Origin: Jatrophihabitans sp035642535
GTDB taxonomy: Bacteria > Actinomycetota > Actinomycetes > Mycobacteriales > Jatrophihabitantaceae
Length of the DNA stretch: 20,728 nt
Assembly (NCBI GenBank): GCA_035642535.1
Contig: DASQSE010000066.1
Location: forward strand, 1-20,728
Reading direction: 5' to 3'
Made by a program: the position numbers and the translations under genes. This document shows positions 5,666-13,689 of the stretch, piece after piece. The notes under the pieces are model-generated. The model had not been told where the DNA came from. It did not search any database and worked only from the letters and a program-made list of their open reading frames with translations. Numbering within the stretch: position 1 is the stretch's first letter; every line of letters begins with the position of its first letter.

Positions 5666-7621
5666 GTGGGTCGAGGTGTCGCGCAACAGCTGATCGAGTC
5701 GCACCTGCTGTCCGGGGAGATGACGCCCGGTGCGGAGATCGCGCTGTCGATCGATCAGACGCTCACCCAGGACGCGACCGGCACGCTGGTGATGCTCGAG
5801 TTGGAGGCGCTCGGCCTGGACCGGGTGCAGACCGAGACGTCCGTCCAGTACGTAGACCACAACCTGCTGCAGGGTGACAGCAAGAACTCCGAGGACCACC
5901 TGTTCCTGCGCTCGGCATGCCGCCGGTTCGGGCTGTGGTTCTCCAAGCCCGGCAACGGCGTCTCGCATCCGGTGCACATGCAGCGCTTCGGCGTACCCGG
6001 CAAGGCGATGGTCGGTTCGGACAGCCACACCTGCGCGGCCGGGTCACTGGGCATGCTGGCGATCGGTGTCGGCGGTCTCGAAGTGGCGCTGGCGACGGCC
6101 GGCCAACCGCTGCATTTGCGGATGCCGGAGATCTGGGGCATCGAGCTGACCGGCGAGTTGCCTGCCTGGGTGTCGGCCAAGGAGGTGATCCTGGAGATGC
6201 TGCGCCGGCATGGCGTGAAAGGCGGCGTGCACCGGATCATCGAGTACCACGGCGACGGACTCGCCGGGCTCACCGCGATGGATCGGCACGTGATTGCCAA
6301 CATGGGCGCCGAGCTCGGTGCGACCACCACCGTGTTTCCCGCAGACGACGCGGTCCGCGAGTTCCTGCGCCGGGAGGAGCGTGCGGACGACTTCGTCGAG
6401 ATCGTCGCCGAGCCGGACGCCGACTACGACGTCACCGACAGCATCGACCTCGGCGCGCTCGAGCCGCTCATCGCGCGTCCGTCCAGCCCGGACGATGTGG
6501 TTCCGGTGCGCGAGGTCGCCGGTGAGGAGGTCCACCAAGCGGTGATCGGCTCGTCGGCGAACCCAGGGCTGCGCGACTTCGCGATCGCGGCCGAGATCGT
6601 GAAGGGCAGGCAGACCGATGATCAGGTGTCCTTCGACATCAATCCCACGTCGCGGCAGATCCTCCAGGACCTCACGCACGGTGGCTGGCTGTTCGACCTG
6701 ATCGCGGCGGGCGCCCGCATCCACCAAGCGGGCTGCCTGGGTTGCATCGGGATGGGACAAGCCCCCGCGGTCGGCCGCAACAGTCTGCGCACGATGCCGC
6801 GCAACTTCCCCGGCCGGTCCGGCACGGAGGAGGACGCGGTCTGGCTGTGCTCGCCGGAGACCGCGACCGCCGCGGCGCTGACCGGCGTGATCACCGATCC
6901 GAGGGAGCTGCCCGACCTACTCGGCCTCAGCTACCCGACCCTCGAGCTGCCCGCGGGGACGCACGTCAACCGGGCGATGCTGGTCGCACCGCTACCGGTC
7001 GAGCAGGCCCGCCGCGAGCAGCTGGTAAAAGGCCCGAACATCTCCGCGCTGCCCGACCTCGACGCGCTGCCCGACGAACTGGACGCCGGCGTCGAGCTGA
7101 AGCTCGGCGACGACGTCTCGACCGACGAGATCCTGCCGGCCGGCGCGCGTGCGCTGCCGCTGCGCAGCAACATCCCGGCGATCGCGCAGTTCGCGTACGA
7201 CCGCCTCGATCCGGACTACGCGGAGCGGGTCGCCGAGCAGGACGCCCCGCACGCCGTGGTGGCCGGGGAGAACTACGGACAGGGCTCGTCCCGCGAGCAC
7301 GCAGTCATCGCGCCGCGCTACCTCGGACTGCGCGTGGTGATCGCCAAGTCGTTCGCGCGCATCCACTGGCAGAACCTCGCCAACTTCGGCATCCTCGCGC
7401 TCCGGTTCGCCGATCCGGGTGACTACGAACGCCTCGACGTGGGCAGCCGGTTGCGGTTCACCGGGTTGCGCACCCAACTGCGCGCGGGTGAGCCGCTCGA
7501 GGCCACCGTGGGCGACGCCGACAAGATCACCTTCCGGCACGAGCTGTCACCGCGGCAGATCGAGATGGTGCTCGCCGGCGGCTGGATCCCGTTGGCGCGC
7601 TCTGGAGCCGCTACCGATTGA
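5666..7621 (+). CDS. Aconitase-family hydratase lacking the first cluster cysteine
   Basis: A 651-residue protein of the short aconitate hydratase group (about 640-650 residues), with full-length collinearity. Conserved pieces include DQTLTQDATGT, YVDHNLLQ, VGSDSHTCAAG, WVSAKEVILEMLRR, NMGAELGATTTVFP, CLGCIGMGQAP (Cys357, Cys360), RNFPGRSGT, DDVSTDEILPAG, and YGQGSSREHAVIAPRYLG with AKSFARIHWQNLANFGI. The canonical GSCTN motif that supplies the first [4Fe-4S] cysteine is GSSAN here, with Ser297 in the cysteine position. A nearby unusual cysteine occurs in SDSHTC. GTG at 5666 fits the family N-terminus; no clear ribosome site is visible. It is convergent with the transketolase remnant and overlaps its stop by 11 bases. 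It may be a divergent or inactive paralogue, or act on another substrate. Confidence 0.9.
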   Translation: MGRGVAQQLIESHLLSGEMTPGAEIALSIDQTLTQDATGTLVMLELEALGLDRVQTETSVQYVDHNLLQGDSKNSEDHLFLRSACRRFGLWFSKPGNGVSHPVHMQRFGVPGKAMVGSDSHTCAAGSLGMLAIGVGGLEVALATAGQPLHLRMPEIWGIELTGELPAWVSAKEVILEMLRRHGVKGGVHRIIEYHGDGLAGLTAMDRHVIANMGAELGATTTVFPADDAVREFLRREERADDFVEIVAEPDADYDVTDSIDLGALEPLIARPSSPDDVVPVREVAGEEVHQAVIGSSANPGLRDFAIAAEIVKGRQTDDQVSFDINPTSRQILQDLTHGGWLFDLIAAGARIHQAGCLGCIGMGQAPAVGRNSLRTMPRNFPGRSGTEEDAVWLCSPETATAAALTGVITDPRELPDLLGLSYPTLELPAGTHVNRAMLVAPLPVEQARREQLVKGPNISALPDLDALPDELDAGVELKLGDDVSTDEILPAGARALPLRSNIPAIAQFAYDRLDPDYAERVAEQDAPHAVVAGENYGQGSSREHAVIAPRYLGLRVVIAKSFARIHWQNLANFGILALRFADPGDYERLDVGSRLRFTGLRTQLRAGEPLEATVGDADKITFRHELSPRQIEMVLAGGWIPLARSGAATD

Positions 7622-8545
7622 CCAGCTTCGCGGCGGCGTCGGCGATGTGCGCGGCGTCGATGCCGGCCCGGGCGAGCTGCTCGGCGGTGCTGCCCGAGCC
7701 GGCACGCCACGCATGACCAGATTGGTGAGCGTCAGTTCGGTCCGGCCGGCGGCGACGAGCGCGTCGGTAACGGCACAGCCGAGCCCCCGGCTCCCGGGTG
7801 ATGGTCCTCGGCGACCACGATGCGGCCGGTGGCGTCGGCAGCCGCGGTGAGTGCCTCGATGTCGACGGGCTTGACGCAGTAGCAGTCGAGCACCCGCGGG
7901 GTGATGCCGGCCGTGGCGAGCCGATCGGCCGCCCTGAGCACTCGTGCAGCGTGACCCCGGCACCGACCAGCGTCACGTCATCCGGGTCGCGGGCCCGCAG
8001 CAGCTTCGCGTCGCCGATCGGGAACGACTCGTCCGGACCATAGATCACCGGATAGCTGCCCGGGTGGTGCGCAGGTAACTGATCCTGGCACGGTGCGCCA
8101 TGGCCTCCACCAGCGCCACGTTGCTGGTCGCGTCACTCGGGTAGAGCACGGTCGAGTCCGGCACCGCGCGCATCATGGCGAGGTCCTCCAGGCCCGTCTG
8201 CGACGGTCCGTCGGCGCCGATTTCGACGCCGGCGTGCGAGCCGAGCAGACGCAGGTCGACACCGGAGATCGCCGCCATCCGGATGAAGTCGTGCGCCCGC
8301 GTCAGGAACGCGGCGAAGCTCGACGCGAACGGCCGGTAGCCGCGGGCGGCGAGTCCGGTGGCGGCGGCGATCATCTGCTGTTCGGCGATGAACATCTCGA
8401 AGTACCGCTCCGGGCCTGCGCGAACGCGTTGGCGTAGGTCGAGTTTGTTCACCTCGCCGTCCAGCGCGACGAGCTTGGGATCATGCCGGCCCCCGGGCGA
8501 CCAACGCCTGCCCGTACGCCTTCCGGGTCGAGCCGGAGTTGCCAT
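7611..8545 (-). pseudogene. Transketolase C-terminal half, multiply frameshifted
   Basis: The pyrimidine-binding and C-terminal domains of a transketolase can be followed across all three frames: TRKAYGQALVARG, HDPKLVALDGEVN, NSTYANAFAQA, PERYFEMFIAEQQMIAAATG, SHAGVEIGADGPSQTGLEDL, AMMRAVPDSTVLYPSDATSN, then MIYGPDESFPIGDAK, LRAADRLATAGITPRVLDCY, VKPVDIEALTAAADATGRIV, AVTDALVAAGR and STAEQLARAGIDAAHIADAA. At least six frame changes separate them. ATG at 8545 with GGGGAGG 8 bases upstream looks like a genuine original start, so the ancestor was probably the C-terminal subunit of a split transketolase. No thiamine-binding N-terminal subunit is seen next to it. The stop TAG (7611-7613) lies within the end of the aconitase gene. 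Confidence 0.85.
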
Positions 8546-8559
8546 ATCAATGGCCTCCC

Positions 8560-9196
8560 CGCCCGCGCGGCCGGGTGACCCGGTGAGCGGCTCGTCGCGC
8601 GGGTACCCCGTTCCTGAACGATGTTGCCAAGCGACGGGAGGCACGCATTCATGGCACTCGTTCGGCCGCGATGACGGCGGCGACTGCACTGCGGATCCCC
8701 GTCTGCCAGGTCAACCTCGACGGTGACCCGGCGCCACCCTACAATCCGCTCGCCGCTGGGGTGTTCGCACACGGCAGTGGCAACAGCCGATTCACTCCAC
8801 GCAACCCCAAGCAGCTTCGCCAGCCGAACTCGGCTGGCCCGACCTATTGCGTCGCGGTGCTCGGCACATTCGAGAACGCCGCTGCCCCACTGTTGGAGCT
8901 CAGAACAGGAGCACCGGGAGCCATGATCGAACATCTGGTGTTCGTAGTCGGCCACCTGCTGTACGGGCAGGGCTTGCCCGCCGGCGCACGAGCACGCCGG
9001 GCGCGGTGCTGCTTGAGTCCTCTGCCGTGCACGGCGTTGCCCACCCCGGCCGCGCTGCGTCTTCTAGGTCCTCTCGATCCGCTCGAACTCCTACGTCGGA
9101 TCGCTCGATGGGAGGCAGGCACGGATCTGGCCTGGTGCGCTACCTGGCCGCCTGATGTGGGGAGGTCTCTGAGATGGGATCCGGGCAGGTGAATGG
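8560..9196. other. About 640 bp with no recognisable gene
   Basis: Open frames exist on both strands (for example plus 8671-9192 and minus 8449-8955), but none shows a domain, helix pattern or codon preference that I recognise. They are interrupted by or overlap neighbouring remnants. Given the pseudogenes on the left side, this may be further decayed coding sequence. Confidence 0.5.
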
Positions 9197-9508
9197 ATGA
9201 ACCACCGTCAGGATCAGGGCGACCGCGCTGGTGCCCGCGCGGCGAAACGTGAGCAGTACGCGCGGGGCTTGCCTGACTACCACGATCCGTTGTCCGGCAT
9301 TGCTGGGGCGCCGCCGGCGCGGAGCGCGCTCACGGCACGGTTGGTGTTGGCGATCATCGGCGTGACGATGGCGGCTGGCGGCGCCATCGTGCTGGCGCTG
9401 GCTTCGGCTCCGGTCGGCTTCGTCGTGCTGATGTGCGTTCTCGGGGCCGTCCTGTTGGTCGACATCGTCGTGCTCGCGCGCCGCAAGCTGCGGGGTGAGC
9501 CGGGCTGA
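9197..9508 (+). CDS. DUF6343-like small membrane protein
   Basis: A 103-residue protein with a hydrophilic N-terminal part (residues 1-42) and two hydrophobic helices (about 48-69 and 73-93), ending in a basic RRKLRGEPG tail. The segment ARSALTARLVLAIIGV followed by the second helix and VDIVVLARR resembles the actinobacterial DUF6343 pattern (RSAL-x-LRLVLA ... VDL-x-VI-x-RR). ATG at 9197 has a modest GCAGG upstream. No function is known. It stands alone, with no gene on its strand nearby, between stretches where I recognise nothing. Confidence 0.6.
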   Translation: MNHRQDQGDRAGARAAKREQYARGLPDYHDPLSGIAGAPPARSALTARLVLAIIGVTMAAGGAIVLALASAPVGFVVLMCVLGAVLLVDIVVLARRKLRGEPG

Positions 9509-9914
9509 TGCGCGCAGTCACACACGAGCGAAGCCCGCGATCTGGATGTCCTCGCGCTGCTGGACCGCCCACTACGTCAGCCGGGAGCTCGCGAGAGGGG
9601 CCCGGGGACCTGTCGGCCGGGTTGTCCGGACGGATTTGGCGTCGCGGTGTGGGCTCGCGTCGACGCGATCGGATCAAGATCCGGGCGGCCCGTGCAGGGA
9701 TGCGCGTACGTGGGTAGAGCCGGCCCAACGGCCTGGGGTCGGCCGCGCCGATTCCGTGAGTGAGGCCCGGTGCTCTGCAGGCGGCTTGCGCGTTTGTCGT
9801 TGCCCGCTGCGCCGGCGACCAGACCTCGTCGAATCCGCCTGATCACAGCGCCGTCCTTTCGAGATCGGGCGTTCGTCACGCGCGGCTTGACGAGCAGTTC
9901 GCGTGCCCGATCGA
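9509..9914. other. About 400 bp with no recognisable gene
   Basis: Short frames occur on both strands but none has a recognisable domain, a ribosome site or a neighbour relationship that supports it. No tRNA, array or clear terminator hairpin was seen. Confidence 0.5.
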
Positions 9915-10415
9915 TCATTGAGAGAAGCCGCCCGCGTCCGCGTTCTCGGCGATCTGATCTGTCCACGCCAGAGACTCGCTGAGCAGCCCGTGATCGTCGA
10001 TCGGGTCGTGCAGGCGGGGGAACTCTTCACGTTCCTCGGCCTCAACGTGTGCGATCAGCGCGTAACGTAGCCGGATCATGCCAGTGGTGAACTTGTCGGC
10101 GTCAGCGCGGAGCAGCTCAAGTTCGACAAGCACCTTCTGCGCCGCGGTCTCCTCCGCAAGGCGTGCGTTCGCAACCGGGTCGGCGTGGGCCCCCAGGCGC
10201 AGTTGCGAGTGGACGAACTGCTCCTCTGCGGTCTCATGCACGGCGAGCAGGCGGCGCAGCCGGAAGAATGCAGCTGAGCGCGTCTCACCGGTCGACGCAA
10301 TGACCTCGTCGAGCAGCGACCTGATCTCCCCTACCTGATCGACGGGACAACCCGTGCGGACCGGGTGGTACCGCCCTTCGACCGAACCGGTCTCCACATC
10401 CTGGCAGGTGTGCAT
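9915..10415 (-). CDS. Second hemerythrin HHE-like protein, first ligand His missing
   Basis: A 166-residue paralogue of the protein at 3440-4000. The core aligns well: LRRLLAVHETAEEQFVH (His60, Glu64, His69) and ALIAHVEAEEREEFP (His123, Glu126/127). The first helix, which should carry QHEEI, reads QVGEI, so the first histidine ligand is Val at this site. The preceding N-terminus (residues 1-25) is unlike the family. ATG at 10415 is preceded by GGACGAG, a weak ribosome site. It may have altered metal binding or be in early decay. It lies upstream of and divergent from selC, with about 100 bp between. Confidence 0.75.
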   Translation of the reverse strand: MHTCQDVETGSVEGRYHPVRTGCPVDQVGEIRSLLDEVIASTGETRSAAFFRLRRLLAVHETAEEQFVHSQLRLGAHADPVANARLAEETAAQKVLVELELLRADADKFTTGMIRLRYALIAHVEAEEREEFPRLHDPIDDHGLLSESLAWTDQIAENADAGGFSQ

Positions 10416-10471
10416 AGCTCGTCCAGCCGAGCACGCTGCCGGTCGAGACCAGGTCGATCCTCGTGACGCTC

Positions 10472-10490
10472 AGGACCTATGAGGACCTAT
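10472..10490 (+). repeat. 9-bp direct repeat upstream of selC
   Basis: AGGACCTAT occurs at 10472-10480 and again at 10482-10490, one base apart, in the interval between the hemerythrin-like gene and selC. It may be a regulator site or a chance duplication. Confidence 0.35.
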
Positions 10491-10518
10491 TACCGCAAGC
10501 TGCTGGTGTACTTGCCGT

Positions 10519-10613
10519 GGAGGTGTACGCGTCCTGGTGGGCGCCGCGGTCTTCAAAACCGACGAGGCCGAGCAGCTCGGTCTGGCGGGTTCGATTCCCG
10601 TCCACCTCCGCCA
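10519..10613 (+). tRNA. selC: tRNA-Sec (anticodon UCA)
   Basis: A 95-nt tRNA with encoded CCA. The anticodon TCA is at 10553-10555 in the loop CTTCAAA. The D stem has 6 pairs (10529-10534 with 10539-10544, loop TGGT), a tRNA-Sec hallmark. The variable arm is long, with CCGAG-CAG-CTCGG. The T arm has the TTCGATT loop. The acceptor has 7 clear pairs (GGAGGTG with CACCTCC) plus a U-C at the eighth position where an extra pair is expected. The 3' part of the gene overlaps selB on the opposite strand. It supplies Sec to the fdhA UGA. Confidence 0.95.
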
Positions 10614-12379
10614 CCGTCCGCGCACCTGCGCTGTGCATCGAGGCGGCGGGTGCTGCCGAGCACGTCGAGGTATTCGAGCAGCGGCACGGCGACGCGCCGC
10701 GTGGTCCCCCACGCCTGCCGGGCCGCGCTGGCGGTGAACGGCTGAGGCAGTGCCCGCACCCGCCGCACCGCCTCGTCGATCGCATCCGGTCGCAGATAGA
10801 CGTCCGGCGCGATGCGCAGCAGACGGCCTTCGGCAACCGCCGTCGCCAGCACCCGCTCGGTCAAGCCGACCGCCTGCAGCTGCGCGGCGTCCGGCGCCGC
10901 GAACGGATCGGCATCGAGGCGGCGCCCCAGCACGTCGAGCTCGTGGTCGAGCGCGGCCGGCCGGCTCGGCAGCACGCCGCGTCGATGCACCCCGGTGGCG
11001 TCCACCACGAGCTCGCCGCACGCAGCGACCAGCTGGGCGAGCAGCGCGTCATCGGGCAGCCCGGCCGCCTCCGTCGCCGCCCGGGGCGGCATGCCCGGTT
11101 GCAAGGGGTGCTCACGAGCCCAGGCGTCGACGCCGGCGAGCAACGCGGCGCGCCACTGCCGCCAGCGACCCGCGTCGACCAGCCAGTCGCCGGCTGCGAC
11201 CGCGCCGGACGGCACACCGCCCACCTGAACACCGGCCGCCACCAACTCGCTGTGGCGCACCGCTCCGCGGCGGCGCACCTCGCCGACCGGATCCGGCGCG
11301 CCGCTGACCTCGGCCAACTCGGCCGCCCGCTGCCGAGCGGCGCCGCGCCGACGCAAGGCGGGCGGGAAGGTGTCCAGCACCCGCGCACCTGCGGCGACGC
11401 GCTGCTGGCCCGGGTCGCGCAGCACCAATCGCTCCCCGATGTGGATGGCCAGCGACGCGGCGAGGAAAAGCCGCGCCAGGTCGTCGGCCAGCGGACGCAC
11501 CCGCACCGGCACCGCGGCCGAGCCGATGTGCAGCGTGAGCCTCGACGGCAGCAGGTCGGCGGCGCCGGTGAGCCGCACGTCCAGCACCGACACGTCACGC
11601 CACGCGCCCGGCGCCGTCAGCGCGTCGCCGCGGCGCACCTGATCCGGCTTGACGCCGCGCAGGTTCACCGCGACGCGGGCGACCGCATCCGCCGCGTCGA
11701 CCCGCCGGTTGAGCGACTCGAGCGATCGGATGCGCGCCTTTGCGCCGGACGGGCAGATCTCGACCTCGTCGCCGACGCGCAGCGCGCCCGACCCGAGCGT
11801 GCCGGTCACCACGGTGCCGGCGCCACGGATGGTGAACACGCGATCGATCCACAGCCGGGTCGGCCGCGGTGCCGGTGCCGGCAGCTGCGCCGTCATGCCG
11901 GACAGAGCGGCACGAAGCGCGTCCATGCCGATGTCCGCGACCGGGCTGACCGGCACTGCCTCGATGTCGGCGAGTGGCGTCCCGGCGAGGTGCTCGCGCG
12001 CCTCCGACTCGGCCAGCTCCGCATCGCCGAGGTCGGCGCGGCTAATGGCTAGCACGCCGTGCCGGACGTCCAGCGCGGTGAGCGCGTCGAGGTGTTCGGT
12101 GCTCTGCGCGGCCCAGCCCTCGTCCGCGGCGACGACGAACAGCACCGCGGGCGCTGGTCCTACACCGGCCAGCATGTTGGTGACGAAGCGGTGGTGGCCC
12201 GGCACGTCGACGAAGGCGAGCTGCGATCCGTCCGGCAATGCCGTCCACGCATAGCCGAGGTCGATGGTGAGCCCGCGCCGCCGCTCCTCGGTCCAGCGGT
12301 CCGGCTCCATCCCGGTGAGCCCGCGGATCAGTGTCGACTTGCCGTGATCGACATGCCCCGCGGTGGCGATCACGTACAT
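10553..12379 (-). CDS. selB: Selenocysteine-specific elongation factor SelB
   Basis: A 608-residue GTPase that carries Sec-tRNA-Sec to UGA codons next to a SECIS hairpin. The G domain shows GHVDHGKST (residues 8-16), RGLTIDLGYA, DVPGHHRF (58-65) and ISRADL in place of the usual NKxD, as is common in SelB. Translation-factor barrel domains follow (around WIDRVFTIRGAGTVVTGTLG), then the winged-helix repeats that bind the SECIS, ending near PLLEYLDVLGSTRRLD. ATG at 12379 overlaps the selA stop by 10 bases. The last 20 codons are the antisense of selC, and the stop TGA is antisense to the anticodon. The family normally ends near RRLD, so the tail is probably dispensable. Confidence 0.95.
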   Translation of the reverse strand: MYVIATAGHVDHGKSTLIRGLTGMEPDRWTEERRRGLTIDLGYAWTALPDGSQLAFVDVPGHHRFVTNMLAGVGPAPAVLFVVAADEGWAAQSTEHLDALTALDVRHGVLAISRADLGDAELAESEAREHLAGTPLADIEAVPVSPVADIGMDALRAALSGMTAQLPAPAPRPTRLWIDRVFTIRGAGTVVTGTLGSGALRVGDEVEICPSGAKARIRSLESLNRRVDAADAVARVAVNLRGVKPDQVRRGDALTAPGAWRDVSVLDVRLTGAADLLPSRLTLHIGSAAVPVRVRPLADDLARLFLAASLAIHIGERLVLRDPGQQRVAAGARVLDTFPPALRRRGAARQRAAELAEVSGAPDPVGEVRRRGAVRHSELVAAGVQVGGVPSGAVAAGDWLVDAGRWRQWRAALLAGVDAWAREHPLQPGMPPRAATEAAGLPDDALLAQLVAACGELVVDATGVHRRGVLPSRPAALDHELDVLGRRLDADPFAAPDAAQLQAVGLTERVLATAVAEGRLLRIAPDVYLRPDAIDEAVRRVRALPQPFTASAARQAWGTTRRVAVPLLEYLDVLGSTRRLDAQRRCADGGGGGRESNPPDRAARPRRF

Positions 12380-13689
12380 CGGTCGCCGTCGCGGTGGACG
12401 GCCGTCACGGCAGCGACCACGTGCTGGTCGTCGGCGGGCGGAACGCAGCGCAGGTCGAGCAGGCACCTGCCGCGGGCCACTCGCGCGATCACGCTCGGCC
12501 GCCCGGTACGCAGCGCCGCCGCATACGCCTCGGGCAGCTCGACCGCCCAGCCGGGCAATGTGGTGCCGGGCGCGCCGCCACCGCCGACCAGCCCGTCGCT
12601 ACGGCAGACCCGCGCGTCCGCGCCGCGCATCTGCAGTGCCGACGCGGCGCGCTCGGCTCGCTGCCGCAGCGCCTGCGGATCAGCGGTGAGGGCGGCGCGC
12701 ACCGGAGGCGCCGGGCCGGCCACGGTGGCCTCCAGTGCGGCGAGGGTCAGCTTGTCCGGCCGTAGCGCACGATAGAACGGGTGTCGGCGCAGGGTCCGGA
12801 TCGCCGCCGCCGCCCCGAACACCAGTCCTGCCTGTGGACCGCCGAGCAGCTTGTCGCCGCTGGCCGTGACAAGCGTCGCGCCGGCGGCGAGCCAGCTTCG
12901 GACGTCCGGCTCGCCGGGCAGTTCGGCCAGCGGCTCGAGCAGGCCGGAGCCGACGTCGCCGATGACCGGGACGTCCAGCCGCGCCAGGTCGCTCACCGGC
13001 ACCGAGCCGGTGAAGCCGTGCATCGTGAAGTTCGAGGGGTGGATCTTGAGCACGAATCCGGTCCGGTCGCTCACCGCGTCGGCGTAGTCGGCGAATGCGG
13101 TGCGGTTCGTGGTGCCCACCTCGCGCAGCCGGGCGCCGGTGCTCTGCAACAGGTCGGGCAGCCGGAAGCCGTCGCCGATCTCGACGAGTTCGCCGCGGCT
13201 GACCACGATCTCCCGGCCCTGCGCGAGCGCTGTCGCGGCCAGCACGAGCGCCGCCGCCCCGTTGTTCACGATCAGCGCATCCTCCCCGGCCGGCACACGG
13301 CCGCGCAGCGCGCGGAGCGCGCCTTGACCTCGCGTCGCCCGGCGACCGGTCGCCAGGTCGAACTCGACGTCGACGTAGCCGGCGGCGGCTTCCAGGGCAT
13401 CGACGGCGGCGGCCGAGAGCGGCGCGCGGCCGAGGTTGGTGTGCAGCACGACGCCGGTGGCGTTGATGACCGCGTGCAGCGACGCGGCCGTGGCGGGCAG
13501 CGTTCGCAGCACTTGATCGAGGACGTCTTCGGCAGGCAGGTCGCCAGTGCGCACCTGCTCCTGCGCGGCGTGCACCGCGCCCTTGACGACATCGCGGCCG
13601 AGTTCGCGCAGCGGTGCCGCCAGTCGAGCGTCGCCGAGCACCGTGTCGGTGCGCGGCACGCGTCGCCGGCCGTCCTCGGTACGGGTCAT
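12370..13689 (-). CDS. selA: L-seryl-tRNA(Sec) selenium transferase SelA
   Basis: A 439-residue PLP enzyme that converts Ser-tRNA-Sec to Sec-tRNA-Sec with selenophosphate. Visible features are NATGVVLHTNLGRAPLS (residues 76-92), VNNGAAALVLA (141-151), SRGELVEIGDGFRLPDL (164-180), EVGTTNRT (190-197), KIHPSNFTMHGFTG (215-228), and the PLP lysine in ASGDKLLGGPQAG (Lys280). The length is close to the E. coli protein (463). ATG at 13689 overlaps the selD TGA (ATGA), and the end overlaps selB, so selD-selA-selB is one coupled operon. A longer open frame running up to 14703 only shadows selD. Confidence 0.96.
   Translation of the reverse strand: MTRTEDGRRRVPRTDTVLGDARLAAPLRELGRDVVKGAVHAAQEQVRTGDLPAEDVLDQVLRTLPATAASLHAVINATGVVLHTNLGRAPLSAAAVDALEAAAGYVDVEFDLATGRRATRGQGALRALRGRVPAGEDALIVNNGAAALVLAATALAQGREIVVSRGELVEIGDGFRLPDLLQSTGARLREVGTTNRTAFADYADAVSDRTGFVLKIHPSNFTMHGFTGSVPVSDLARLDVPVIGDVGSGLLEPLAELPGEPDVRSWLAAGATLVTASGDKLLGGPQAGLVFGAAAAIRTLRRHPFYRALRPDKLTLAALEATVAGPAPPVRAALTADPQALRQRAERAASALQMRGADARVCRSDGLVGGGGAPGTTLPGWAVELPEAYAAALRTGRPSVIARVARGRCLLDLRCVPPADDQHVVAAVTAVHRDGDRCT

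Noticed and set aside
8671..9192. A 173-codon plus-strand frame as a gene
   Set aside because: No domain, no convincing ribosome site, and competing frames of similar length on the other strand.
10463..12052. A 529-codon plus-strand frame opposite selB and through selC
   Set aside because: It reads through the tRNA and across the antisense of the SelB domains; the product is low-complexity and unlike any family.
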